Origin: Novosphingobium sp. PhB57 | GTDB taxonomy: Bacteria; Pseudomonadota; Alphaproteobacteria; Sphingomonadales; Sphingomonadaceae | DNA: 64,000 bases | Direction of reading: 5' to 3' | Assembly (NCBI RefSeq): GCF_004342985.1 | Contig: NZ_SMBO01000001.1 | Span: forward strand, 1,302,001-1,366,000 | Part shown: positions 52,186-61,092 of the stretch, one piece after another | Position numbering within the stretch: position 1 is the first letter of the stretch | How the letters are laid out: every line of letters starts with the position of its first letter | Made by a program: the position numbers and the translations under genes | The notes under the pieces: model-generated | What the model was told of the DNA's origin: nothing | The model's database searches: none | What the model saw: the letters and a program-made list of their open reading frames with translations, nothing else

Positions 52186-52421
52186 CCTGCGCCCGGCCGT
52201 CCAAAGTCCGGCGCGCGCTGCCTAGGCGGGCACCATGACGGTTTGAGGAAATCCCCATGCGCAAGCGCTCTTAACGCGCGCACCAGCCCTCTCGCCGGCA
52301 GCGCGAAACCCCGCACACCCGCCCTGCCCGCCCCGCATCCTCCCATCCCAATGGCGCTTCCGCAGCCGCCTCGCCATTCTGAACCATTGACTCCGGAGCC
52401 CGCCGAAATTACCGGCCATTC

Positions 52422-52438
52422 TTGCGATTGATTTGCAA
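52422..52438. promoter_or_regulatory. Fur-like box in the fecI / DUF3649 divergent region
   Basis: TTGCGATTGATTTGCAA is an imperfect dyad (TTGC...GCAA) resembling alphaproteobacterial Fur sites. It is 27 bases before the DUF3649 gene ATG. An iron-responsive element fits both divergent units. I see no other clear site in the 280-bp region. Confidence 0.4.
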
Positions 52439-52465
52439 TATCCTGCTCTCGGGGGAAGAACGAGC

Positions 52466-52804
52466 ATGGCCAAGAGTGCCGCGAATGCCAGAACGACGGG
52501 TCCCGCAGGCCGCCGCATCGGCCGCTGGAACGTCGCGTCGCGCATCGTCGCAGCGGTTCCGGCGAACTACCTGGTCACCTCGCTGGCCACGGCCTGCCTG
52601 GCGCGGCTGCTGGCGCACGGTCTGGCGGTCAATCCCGCCGAGGCAAGCGTCACCGCCACACTGCTTTCCTTCGCCATCTTCGCCACGATCGCCCTTTTCG
52701 CGTTCGGCCTGCGCTCGGTCTCGCGGCTCTGGCTCTGGCTGGCGGTCTCCGGCGGCGTACTGGGGGCCGCTCTCTGGCTCTCGCTCGGCATGGGAGGCCG
52801 GCTG
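52466..52804 (+). CDS. DUF3649-family small membrane protein
   Basis: This is a 112-residue protein with a basic N-terminus and three membrane helices (about 30-53, 58-78 and 84-104). It matches the DUF3649 family, found with PepSY-type iron reductases. ATG 52466 follows GGGGGAAGAACGAGC. The stop is within the GTG start of the PepSY gene (GTGA), so the two are coupled. It probably helps assemble a membrane reductase for siderophore iron, judged from co-occurrence alone. Confidence 0.85.
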
Positions 52805-54366
52805 TGAAGGAAGGTCTGCGCCAGTCGATGGCGCTTCTCCATACCTGGACGGGGCTGCTGCTGGGCTGGCTGCTCTTCGCCATGTTCGCGACCGGCACTT
52901 CGGCCTATTTCCAGGACGAGATCACGCGCTGGATGCAGCCGGAGATCACCGGCAGCGCCGATCCGGTCACTTCGGCCGAGGGCGCCGTCCGCTTCCTCCA
53001 GCGCACCGCGCCCGATGCGACAAGCTGGTACATCTCGCTGCCCAACAGCCGCAGTGCCACCACGCAAGTCTACTGGCAGGCGGCCGAAGGCCAGAAGCGA
53101 GGCAAGCGCGCGGATACCAGCGCCGTGCTGGACCAGAGCGGCCGCGAAGTCTCCACCCGCGACACGCGCGGCGGCTACTTCCTCTATCGCTTCCATTTCG
53201 ACCTGCACTACATTCCGGTGCTATGGGCCCGCTACCTGGTGGGCGTGGCGGCGATGTTCATGCTGGTGGCAATCCTGTCCGGGATCATCACGCACAAGAA
53301 GATCTTCGCCGACTTCTTCATGCTGCGCTTCAACAAGGGCCAGCGTTCCTGGCTGGACGCGCATAACGTCACGGCCGTGATCGCCCTGCCCTTCCACCTG
53401 ATGATCACATTCACCGGCCTGGTCACGCTGGCGATCATGTACATGCCCTGGGGCATTGCCGCGAACTATGCCGACCGTACGGCGTTCCAGGACGCCGTCT
53501 TCGGCAAGAGCGTGGAGGTGGCGCGCAGCGGCAATCCTGCACCGCTCGTAGCCGTGGCACCGCTGATGCGCACGGCTTCGGCCGCGTGGGACGGCAAGCG
53601 CGTGGGCTACGTGAAGATCACCAATCCCGGCGATTCCACCGCCATGGTCAACATCGCCCGCGCATCGGAAGGCGCCATCGGTTCGCGCGGCGAGGAAATC
53701 TCCTTCAACGGCATCACCGGCCGCCCCGCGGATCACAGCATGGCAAAGGGCGCGGCGCTCGCCACCGAAAGCGTGATGATCGGCCTTCATGCGGGACGCT
53801 ACGCCGAATACGGCCTGCGCTGGCTCTATTTCCTCTCGGGCCTGGGCGGCACGATCATGGTGGGCAGCGGGCTGGTGCTCTGGACGGTCAAGCGCCGCAC
53901 CAAGCTGCCCGATCCCAGCCATCCGCACTTCGGCTTCCGCCTGGTCGAGAAACTCAACATCGCCACCGTCGCGGGCTTCCCGGCCGGCATAGCGGCCTAC
54001 TTCCTGGCCAACCGCCTCCTGCCCCTGAGCATGGCCGAACGCGCCGATCATGAGATCAACAGCCTGTTTCTCACCTGGCTGGCGGTTTTCGTCTGGGCGG
54101 TGGTTCGCCCCTCGGCACGGGCCTGGCCCGAGGCGCTCGGCCTTACCGCCGCGCTGTTCGCAGCCGTGCCGGTGGTGAACGCCCTGACCACTTCGCGCGG
54201 ACTGCCCGCCAGCCTCCTTGCGGGCGACTGGTTGTTCGTTTCGTTCGACCTGGTGATGCTGGTGCTGGCCGCCGGCTTTGCCAAGGGCGCGCGCCGCGCC
54301 GCGCGCAAGCGGGCGGAAGGCCCCCGCGCCGTTCGGCGCAAGACCCCGGAGGCCATGGCCGCATGA
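52804..54366 (+). CDS. PepSY-associated membrane protein (PiuB/FoxB/FpvG type)
   Basis: This 520-residue inner-membrane protein has the PepSY_TM layout: HTWTGLLLGWLLFAMFATG in helix 1, the periplasmic loop, then RFHFDLHY, SGIITHKKIF, DAHNVTAVIALPFHLMITFTG in part, and several C-terminal helices. Paired His residues in the helices suit haem or metal binding. FoxB and FpvG of Pseudomonas reduce ferric siderophores, so a ferric-ligand reductase is likely here. It starts at GTG and overlaps DUF3325 by ATGA. Confidence 0.9.
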   Translation: MKEGLRQSMALLHTWTGLLLGWLLFAMFATGTSAYFQDEITRWMQPEITGSADPVTSAEGAVRFLQRTAPDATSWYISLPNSRSATTQVYWQAAEGQKRGKRADTSAVLDQSGREVSTRDTRGGYFLYRFHFDLHYIPVLWARYLVGVAAMFMLVAILSGIITHKKIFADFFMLRFNKGQRSWLDAHNVTAVIALPFHLMITFTGLVTLAIMYMPWGIAANYADRTAFQDAVFGKSVEVARSGNPAPLVAVAPLMRTASAAWDGKRVGYVKITNPGDSTAMVNIARASEGAIGSRGEEISFNGITGRPADHSMAKGAALATESVMIGLHAGRYAEYGLRWLYFLSGLGGTIMVGSGLVLWTVKRRTKLPDPSHPHFGFRLVEKLNIATVAGFPAGIAAYFLANRLLPLSMAERADHEINSLFLTWLAVFVWAVVRPSARAWPEALGLTAALFAAVPVVNALTTSRGLPASLLAGDWLFVSFDLVMLVLAAGFAKGARRAARKRAEGPRAVRRKTPEAMAA

Positions 54367-54647
54367 TCCACCTTCTCGCCGTCCTCCTCTCCGCTGCTGC
54401 CTTCACCGCCCTCGCGCTTTCGATCAAGCGCCACCAGCGCGACTTTGCCGGCCGCGCCCTGACCGAGCGCGAGAGCCGCCTGGCGCGGACCGGCGGCTGG
54501 TCTCTGGTGGGACTGGTCCTCGCGATCGACATTGCTGTCTTCGGCTTCGGCTATGCGCTGGTCGCCTGGGCCGGGCAATTGACGATGGGCGCCTGGCTCA
54601 ACGTGGCCTGGCTCTGCTGGAAAACCGGCGCCTCGCGAAAGAACTGA
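54363..54647 (+). CDS. DUF3325-family small membrane protein
   Basis: This 94-residue membrane protein with three helices contains IKRHQRDFAGR and ARTGGWSLVGL, matching DUF3325, the usual third member of DUF3649-PepSY-DUF3325 sets. It is translated from an ATG within the PepSY stop. Its biochemical role is unknown; a structural part in the reductase complex is inferred. Confidence 0.83.
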   Translation: MIHLLAVLLSAAAFTALALSIKRHQRDFAGRALTERESRLARTGGWSLVGLVLAIDIAVFGFGYALVAWAGQLTMGAWLNVAWLCWKTGASRKN

Positions 54648-54742
54648 CATCCCACGGGCACAAACACCGCGTCCGGACGTCCTGAAGGTATGAAGCGGCG
54701 GGCGGCAGTCCGGCGCGATCCGGGCACAAAGGGAAGCCATCC

Positions 54743-55702
54743 ATGGGAATGCTGGTCGACGGTCAATGGCATGACGTCTGGTACGACACCGAATCCACCG
54801 GCGGCCGTTTCGTCCGCAAGGACGCCGCCTTTCGCGACCGGGTGACGGCGGACGGGGAATTCGCCGCCGAACCCGGCCGCTATCACCTCTATGTCAGCCT
54901 CGCCTGCCCCTGGGCCCACCGCACGCTGATCGTTCGCGCGCTCAAGGGCCTGGAGGAACTGGTCTCCGTTTCGGTGGTCAACTGGCTCATGCTGGAAAAG
55001 GGCTGGACCTTCGATCCGGCGCCCGGGGTGATCCCGGACCCGATCCACCAGGCCCGCTTCCTCCACCAGATCTACACCGCCGCCGATCCGGCCTATAGCG
55101 GCCGCGTGACCGTGCCGGTTCTCTGGGACCGGAAGACCGGGCGGATCGTCAACAACGAATCCTCCGAGATCATCCGCATGTTCAACCAGGCTTTCGACGG
55201 GCTGGGCGCGGCGCCGGGAGACTTCTACCCCGAGGCCCTGCGCGCGGAGATCGATGCGGTGAACGCCCGGGTCTACGACACGGTCAACAACGGCGTCTAC
55301 AAGGCCGGCTTCGCGACCCGCCAGGACGCCTACGAGGAGGCCGTCCAACCGCTGTTCGATTCGCTGGACTGGCTGGAGGATCGCCTGTCGCGCAATCGCT
55401 TTCTGGTGGGCGACAGACTGACCGAGGCCGATATCCGCCTGTTCACCACATTGGTGCGCTTCGATGCGGTCTACGTCGGCCACTTCAAGTGCAACCTGCG
55501 GCGGATATTCGATTATCCCAACCTGCAGGGGTTCCTGCGCGACATCTACCAGACGCCGGGCGTGGCCGGCACGGTAAACTTCCAGCACATCAAGGGCCAT
55601 TATTACGAGAGCCACCGCACGATCAATCCCACCGGGATTGTCCCGTCCGGCCCGATACTTGATCTGGACAGCCCGCATGGCCGCGGCAGCGGCCCAGCCT
55701 GA
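54743..55702 (+). CDS. Glutathionyl-hydroquinone reductase (Xi-class GST, YqjG/ECM4)
   Basis: This 319-residue enzyme has a thioredoxin-like N-terminal domain with the catalytic C55 in SLACPWAHRT and a C-terminal GST helical domain. VVNWLMLEKGWTFD, NNESSEIIRMFN and LVGDRLTEADIRLFTTLVRFD are typical of the Xi class. It removes glutathione from glutathionyl-hydroquinones, a step useful for degrading aromatics. There is no obvious operon partner. Confidence 0.93.
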   Translation: MGMLVDGQWHDVWYDTESTGGRFVRKDAAFRDRVTADGEFAAEPGRYHLYVSLACPWAHRTLIVRALKGLEELVSVSVVNWLMLEKGWTFDPAPGVIPDPIHQARFLHQIYTAADPAYSGRVTVPVLWDRKTGRIVNNESSEIIRMFNQAFDGLGAAPGDFYPEALRAEIDAVNARVYDTVNNGVYKAGFATRQDAYEEAVQPLFDSLDWLEDRLSRNRFLVGDRLTEADIRLFTTLVRFDAVYVGHFKCNLRRIFDYPNLQGFLRDIYQTPGVAGTVNFQHIKGHYYESHRTINPTGIVPSGPILDLDSPHGRGSGPA

Positions 55703-55833
55703 AACGGGACGGACCGCGTCGCTCGGGGAAACTGCGGTGTTTCCTGTTACGGGAAAACAGGTAAGCTGGAGGCCGATCAGCCCAGTACCCTTCCGATCTT
55801 ATCCCTTCCGGAAATTCTTAGGAGGCGCCCCCC

Positions 55834-56145
55834 ATGCGCAAGGATGCATCCCTTTACTCGATCGACGGTTCCTCGCTTCCCAATGCCTCCTCGGAAGATT
55901 CGCTGACCGACCGGCTCAATCGGGTGCTGGAAGTGCTGAGCGCCGAGTTTCCGCATGCGGTCGACATCGGCCTGGAGTTCGACGGCAAGCTCCACGCGCA
56001 TATCGACGTGCGCGGCGGCGAGGAAGTCTGCGGGGTCGAATCGAAGCTGCCCAACCTGGGCGACGGGATGTTCACCCAGGTGGCCCACGGCGCCACGCCG
56101 CATCACCCCTTCTTCCACCGGATCAGCGCCATCGTCGTCGGCTGA
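55834..56145 (+). CDS. Conserved-looking small protein of unknown function upstream of Ku
   Basis: This 103-residue protein has a strong TTAGGAGG ribosome-binding site and coding-like composition. It contains an N-terminal polar helix (SLTDRLNRVLEVLSAEF), a beta-hairpin-like DIGLEFDGKLHAHIDVRGGEE and a His-rich GATPHHPFFHRI near the end. It has no signal peptide or membrane segment. I do not recognise the family. It ends 73 bases before ku and could belong to the same transcript. Confidence 0.75.
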   Translation: MRKDASLYSIDGSSLPNASSEDSLTDRLNRVLEVLSAEFPHAVDIGLEFDGKLHAHIDVRGGEEVCGVESKLPNLGDGMFTQVAHGATPHHPFFHRISAIVVG

Positions 56146-56218
56146 CGTCCCTCCGGACCGCTTTGCGGGAACCAACCCAGGGCCCGCGCCTTTCTCATCG
56201 GCGAGGAAGGAACGGGCC

Positions 56219-57190
56219 ATGGCCGCACGCGCATACTGGCAAGGACAGATCAGGCTCGCCCTGGTGTCGATTCCCATCGAGGTCTACCCGGCCACCAAGT
56301 CCGGCGCCGCCATCTCGTTCCACCAGATCCACGAACCGAGCGGCAAGCGCATCCGCTACGAGAAAGTCGCGCCCGGCGTAGGCCCGGTCGATCGCGACGA
56401 GATCATCAAGGGCTATGAAATCTCCAAGGGCAACTACGTGCTGCTCGACGAAGAAGAGATCGAAGCCGTCAAGATCGAGAGCCGCAAGACGCTGGAACTG
56501 GTGCAGTTCGTGGACGCGGGCGACATCGACGTGCTCTATTATGAAAAGCCCTACTTCGTCGTTCCCGCGGACGATCTTGCCGAGGAAGCCTACGTCGTCC
56601 TGCGCGAGGCGCTGCGCCGTAGCCGCAAGGTCGGGCTTGGCCAACTGGCGGTGCGCGGGCGCGAGCAACTCGTCTCGATCAAGCCGTGCGGGCGGGGGCT
56701 GGTGATGGAAGTCCTTCGCTACGCCGACGAAGTCCACAAGGCGCAGGGCTATTTCCGCGAGATCGGCGAGGACAAGCCCGACGCCGACTTGCTCGACCTG
56801 GCGACCACGCTGATCGAGAAGAAGAGCGCGCCCTTCCACCCCGCCGAATTCCATGATCGCTATATCGATGCGCTTCACCGGCTGATCGACAAGAAGGCCA
56901 AGTCGAAAAGCAACAAGCGCGTGCTGGAAGACGTCGAGGAGCCATCGGGCGGCAGCAAGAGCAATGTCATCGACCTGATGGCCGCGCTCAAGAAGTCGGT
57001 CGGCGACAGCGGCAGCCGCACGGGGAAAGCGGCGCCTGCGAGCAAGTCCGCAGCGGACAAGGGCTCCGCGGCTAAGACGCCTGCCAAGAAGACCGAGGCG
57101 AAGAAGCCTGCCGCCAAGAAGCCGGCGGCGACGAAGAGCCCGGCCAAGACCACGAGCACCACGACCACGCGAAGCCGCAAGCGCGCCTGA
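56219..57190 (+). CDS. ku: Non-homologous end-joining protein Ku
   Basis: This 323-residue Ku homodimer subunit binds DNA ends and recruits LigD. The core spans about 1-260 with WQGQIRLALVSIPIEVYPAT, FHQIHEPSGKRIRYEKV and the C-terminal LIEKKSAPFHPAEFHDRYIDAL. It is followed by a Lys/Ala/Pro-rich tail of about 60 residues, as in several bacterial Ku proteins, which contacts DNA. The start has GAGGAAGG upstream. ligD follows after one intervening gene. Confidence 0.95.
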   Translation: MAARAYWQGQIRLALVSIPIEVYPATKSGAAISFHQIHEPSGKRIRYEKVAPGVGPVDRDEIIKGYEISKGNYVLLDEEEIEAVKIESRKTLELVQFVDAGDIDVLYYEKPYFVVPADDLAEEAYVVLREALRRSRKVGLGQLAVRGREQLVSIKPCGRGLVMEVLRYADEVHKAQGYFREIGEDKPDADLLDLATTLIEKKSAPFHPAEFHDRYIDALHRLIDKKAKSKSNKRVLEDVEEPSGGSKSNVIDLMAALKKSVGDSGSRTGKAAPASKSAADKGSAAKTPAKKTEAKKPAAKKPAATKSPAKTTSTTTTRSRKRA

Positions 57191-57193
57191 GCC

Positions 57194-57673
57194 ATGGAAC
57201 TCAACCCGGCGATCCCCCTCCATGCGATCGATTCCGAGGTTCTGCTGCGGCTTGGCATTGCCGCCGTGGTCGGCCTGTTGCTCGGCCTCGACCGCGAGTG
57301 GCACGGCCATCCGGCCGGTCTGCGGACGCACGGACTGGTCTGCGTGGCGGCGGCCACGATGACCACTTCCATCATAGCCCTCTACTTCCAGCTCGACGGA
57401 CCGCGCATGGACCCTCTGCGCATCTTCGAGGCGACCGGCGCTTTCGTGGGCTTCATCGGAGCCGGGCTGATCGTGTTTTCCCGCGGGCGCCTGCGCAACC
57501 TGACCACAGCCGCGCATATGTGGCTGACCGCGATCATCGGCATCGCCTGCGGCGCCGGGCAGTGGCCGCTGGTGGCCATCGGCATGTTGGTCAGCCTGGT
57601 CATGGTGACAGCGCTGCATTTCGTGGAGGCGCGCTGGGACCGGCGGCATCCTTCGCCCGGCAAGGAACGGTAA
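57194..57673 (+). CDS. MgtC/SapB-family membrane protein
   Basis: This 159-residue membrane protein has about four helices and the family motif near the start (GIAAVVGLLLGLDREWHGHPAGLRTHGLV), including the conserved acidic residue and Arg. It continues with FVGFIGAGLIVFSRG. MgtC-like proteins affect magnesium homeostasis and ATP synthase, but many are uncharacterised. It starts three bases after ku and ends two bases before ligD, so it is embedded in the repair operon. Confidence 0.88.
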   Translation: MELNPAIPLHAIDSEVLLRLGIAAVVGLLLGLDREWHGHPAGLRTHGLVCVAAATMTTSIIALYFQLDGPRMDPLRIFEATGAFVGFIGAGLIVFSRGRLRNLTTAAHMWLTAIIGIACGAGQWPLVAIGMLVSLVMVTALHFVEARWDRRHPSPGKER

Positions 57674-57675
57674 GG

Positions 57676-60210
57676 ATGGCCAAGTCCGACCCTCTCGCCG
57701 AATACAACCGCAAGCGGGACTTCGCCCGAACCGCCGAGCCGGCCGGTAAGCGGCAGAACAGCGAAGCGGGCAATATCTTCATCGCCCAGAAGCATGCCGC
57801 GCGGCGGCTGCACTGGGATTTCCGGCTGGAAGTAGACGGTGTGCTCAAGTCCTGGGCCGTGACGAGAGGCCCCAGCGCCGATCCCGAGGACAAGCGGCTG
57901 GCCGTCCGTACCGAGGATCACCCCCTCTCCTACGCCCGCTTCGAAGGCAACATTCCGCAAGGCGAATATGGCGGCGGCACCGTCATGCTCTGGGACGAAG
58001 GCACCTGGGCGCCAATCGCGGGCAAGAGCGCGAAGGACCTGGAGGACGGACACCTCCACTTCACGCTCGACGGGGGGCGGATGAAGGGCGAGTGGCTGCT
58101 GGTGCGGATGAAGGGCCGCCCCGGAGAGAAGCGCGAGAACTGGCTGCTGCGCAAGGTCAGCGACGGCCATGCCGTCTCCGGCGATCAACTGGTCGAGGAA
58201 GGGCTGAAAAGCGTGCTCACCGGCCGCACCATGGCCGAGATCGCAGCGGACAAGGCGGGCACGCAGTCGCTCAAGGGCAAGAAGGGCAAGGCCTTTGCCG
58301 ATGCCATGGACGACGCCGCGCAGCACAATTCGGAGACTGCCAAGACGGCCAGGCCCGCAGCGAAGCGGCGGCCCGGCAGCCGGGCCAAAGGCGCCCCGCC
58401 GAAGTTTCGCGCGGTCCAGCTGGCCACGCTCGTCGATGCCGTGCCGGACGGCAACTTGTGGATGCACGAGATCAAGTTCGACGGCTACCGCGCGCTCGCC
58501 GCCGTCGCCGGTGATACCGTGCGAATCTATACCCGCAGCGGCCTCGACTGGAGCGACAAGTTCGCCCCGCTGGTCGACACTTTCGCCGCGCTCGACCTTC
58601 CGCCCAGCCTGATCGACGGCGAGATCATTGCCCGGGGACCGGACGGCAATCCCAGCTTCTCCAACCTGCAGGCCGAGCTCAAGCGCGGACACGGCAGCCA
58701 GAAACCCGGCGACAAACTGGAATTCCACGCCTTCGACTTGCTCGAACTCGATGGGCGGAACCTGGCCCCGCTCCCCAATATCGAGCGCAAGGAGCGGCTG
58801 GAAGCGCTGCTGGCCTATGCCCGATCCCCGCTTTTCGTGGCAGACCATGTGATCGGCGCGGGTGAAAAGCTCTACGCGGCGATGTGCCAGGCGGGCCAGG
58901 AAGGCGTGATCGCCAAGCGCATCGACGCCGCCTATGCGGGCCGTCGCACCCGCAACTGGGTCAAAGTGAAATGTACCCGCAGGCAGGAATTCGTGGTGGT
59001 CGGATGGAGCCGATCGAGTGCGAAAGGACGGCCGTTTTCCTCGCTGCTGCTCGGGCAATACGAAGAGGGGAAGCTGGTCTATCGCGGCAAAGTGGGCACC
59101 GGATTCGACGGCGACACCCTGGGCGATCTGGCGGCCCGGCTGGCACCGCTCGTCCGCAAGACCGCGCCGGTGGAAGCCGACCGGACCGAAGCGCGCGGCG
59201 CGACCTGGGTAACGCCGAAGCTTGTCGCCGAGATCGCCTTTGCCGAATTCACCGCCGAAGGGCGTGTGCGTCACGCCAGTTTCCTGGGCCTGCGCAGCGA
59301 CAAGCCGGCGAAGGAGGTCACCCCCGAAATGCCCAAGTCTGCCCCCAAGGCCGCGATCGACGTCGAAATATCCAGCCGGGACCGGGTGATCTTCCCGGAG
59401 ACCGGCCAGACCAAGGGCCAGCTTGCCGACTACTATGCCGCGGTGGCCCCGCTCATGCTGCCTTTCGCCGCCAACCGGCCGATCAGCCTCGTTCGCTGCC
59501 CCCAGGGTCGCGCCCGGAAATGCTTCTTCCAGAAGCACGACAGCGGCTCGTTCGGCCCTCACGTCTCTCACGTACCGATCCGCGAGAAGGACGGCGGCAG
59601 TGAGGACTACCTCTATATCGACGACGCCGAAGGGCTGGTCGCCTGCGTGCAGATGGGGACCATCGAGTTCCACGGCTGGGAATCGCGGGCGGACGCCGTC
59701 GAGAAGCCGGACCGGCTGATCTTCGACCTCGATCCCGACGAAGGGCTGGACTTCGGAGACTGCCGTCGCGCCGCGCAGGACTTGCGCCGCCAGCTTGCGG
59801 ATATCGGCCTGGTCAGCTTCGCCATGTTGTCGGGCGGCAAAGGCGTCCATGTCGTGGTGCCGCTGACGCCCGGCCATGACTGGGACAGCCACAAGGACTT
59901 CGCCCGCCGGTTCGCCGAAGCCCTGAGCACGGCCGAACCGGACCGCTTCGTGGCGACGATGAGCAAGGCCAAGCGCAAGGGCAAGATCTTCATCGACTGG
60001 CTGCGCAACCAGCGCGGCAGCACCGCCGTCCTGCCCTATTCCGCCCGAGCCCGCGCCGGAGCGCCGGTGGCGGTTCCGATCTCCTGGGACGAGCTGGACG
60101 GAATGAAGGACGCCCATCCCTTCTCGATCGACGATGCCGAAGCCCTGATCGAACACGCAGCCGACTTGCGCGGCTGGGGCTTTGCCGAGCAACCGCTGCC
60201 GAACTTCTGA
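57676..60210 (+). CDS. ligD: ATP-dependent DNA ligase LigD (PE-LIG-POL)
   Basis: This 844-residue multifunctional NHEJ ligase has the same order as Pseudomonas LigD. The 3'-phosphoesterase domain (about 15-170) has HAARRLHWDFRLE. The ligase domain (about 240-540) has the nucleotidyl Lys K267 in EIKFDGYRA. The polymerase/primase domain (about 560-844) has SLVRCPQGRARKCFFQKH and the catalytic acids in LIFDLDPD. It trims, fills and seals breaks with Ku. ATG 57676 follows GGTAAGG. Confidence 0.96.
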   Translation: MAKSDPLAEYNRKRDFARTAEPAGKRQNSEAGNIFIAQKHAARRLHWDFRLEVDGVLKSWAVTRGPSADPEDKRLAVRTEDHPLSYARFEGNIPQGEYGGGTVMLWDEGTWAPIAGKSAKDLEDGHLHFTLDGGRMKGEWLLVRMKGRPGEKRENWLLRKVSDGHAVSGDQLVEEGLKSVLTGRTMAEIAADKAGTQSLKGKKGKAFADAMDDAAQHNSETAKTARPAAKRRPGSRAKGAPPKFRAVQLATLVDAVPDGNLWMHEIKFDGYRALAAVAGDTVRIYTRSGLDWSDKFAPLVDTFAALDLPPSLIDGEIIARGPDGNPSFSNLQAELKRGHGSQKPGDKLEFHAFDLLELDGRNLAPLPNIERKERLEALLAYARSPLFVADHVIGAGEKLYAAMCQAGQEGVIAKRIDAAYAGRRTRNWVKVKCTRRQEFVVVGWSRSSAKGRPFSSLLLGQYEEGKLVYRGKVGTGFDGDTLGDLAARLAPLVRKTAPVEADRTEARGATWVTPKLVAEIAFAEFTAEGRVRHASFLGLRSDKPAKEVTPEMPKSAPKAAIDVEISSRDRVIFPETGQTKGQLADYYAAVAPLMLPFAANRPISLVRCPQGRARKCFFQKHDSGSFGPHVSHVPIREKDGGSEDYLYIDDAEGLVACVQMGTIEFHGWESRADAVEKPDRLIFDLDPDEGLDFGDCRRAAQDLRRQLADIGLVSFAMLSGGKGVHVVVPLTPGHDWDSHKDFARRFAEALSTAEPDRFVATMSKAKRKGKIFIDWLRNQRGSTAVLPYSARARAGAPVAVPISWDELDGMKDAHPFSIDDAEALIEHAADLRGWGFAEQPLPNF

Positions 60211-60216
60211 CGCGCG

Positions 60217-61092
60217 CTATTGCAGCCGAAGCCCCGCGGCTTCCGTGCTGCATGCCTCTACGGACGGCGCGCGCTTCGTTCCGCTCCTGGCCAGTTCGGC
60301 GCGCGCTGCGTCGAGGTCGGCACGAAACGCCTGCTCGGCATGGAGCCGCGCCAGCGTGGCCGCCGCCATCAGTCGCCCGGCATCGACATCGCTTGCCCAA
60401 TGGACGTTGCAGACCAGCCGGCTGTCCCCGAAATCACGGCCGCGCTGGAGAATGGCATCGGCGCGATCGGGCACGAGTTCGGCCAGGATCAGCGCCCAGC
60501 CCCAGCCCAGCGCGCTATGGCCGGAGGGATAGGATCCGTCGGTGCGCAGCACGGCTTCGTCCTGCGGTGAGCAGGTCGTGTCGCCGTGAGCCACGAAAGG
60601 CCGCACGCGGCGATAGTGGTCCTTGGCCTTGTAGGTGGAGAGTCCGATGTCGATCATCGCCTTGCTCATCACGCGGTAGAGCACCGGCGTGCGCTCGGCA
60701 TCCGGTGTCACGCCGGCGGCGCAGGCAAAGGCCTGGAAAGCATGCGCCGGCTTGAGATCGGCATCGCTCGTCGCCTGGATGAAGCGCGGACTGTCTTTCG
60801 GCCGGGCCATGGCCTTGTCCGTTTCCTCGTCCCGCGCGAACGCGGCCGATCCTTCTGCCGGTGGCGGCGGCAGGAGTGCCAGGCTATCCGGAAGCTGCGA
60901 GAGCGAGAGGTAGCCTTTCGGCATGCCCGGCGGCAGCTTGGCGGTGATGCTGGGCGGTCCGGCGCCGGGAGCGCCCGTCTGCACGGGCGCCGGGCCGGCA
61001 GTGGTTCCCTGGGGCGACTGGGCCGCCGCGGATACGAATATCGCGGCGGCACCCAGTGCCGAAAGGAGGATCGGAAGGCGCGCGCTCCCCAT
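60217..61092 (-). CDS. Class A non-specific acid phosphatase (PAP2 family)
   Basis: This 291-residue exported phosphatase has a signal peptide (about 1-25) and then a Pro/Gly-rich spacer. The three PAP2 motifs are KDHYRRVRP, YPSGHSALG and SRLVCNVHWASD (KX6RP, PSGH, SRX5HX3D), with the nucleophilic His in the last. This is the PhoC/PhoN class A type, which releases phosphate from many monoesters in the periplasm. Its ATG lies in the sulfatase stop (TGATG). Confidence 0.94.
   Translation of the reverse strand: MGSARLPILLSALGAAAIFVSAAAQSPQGTTAGPAPVQTGAPGAGPPSITAKLPPGMPKGYLSLSQLPDSLALLPPPPAEGSAAFARDEETDKAMARPKDSPRFIQATSDADLKPAHAFQAFACAAGVTPDAERTPVLYRVMSKAMIDIGLSTYKAKDHYRRVRPFVAHGDTTCSPQDEAVLRTDGSYPSGHSALGWGWALILAELVPDRADAILQRGRDFGDSRLVCNVHWASDVDAGRLMAAATLARLHAEQAFRADLDAARAELARSGTKRAPSVEACSTEAAGLRLQ

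Noticed and set aside
57382..60192. 936-codon minus-strand frame opposite ligD
   Set aside because: Shadow of the PE-LIG-POL LigD gene; no domain is recognisable and no promoter or ribosome-binding site supports it.
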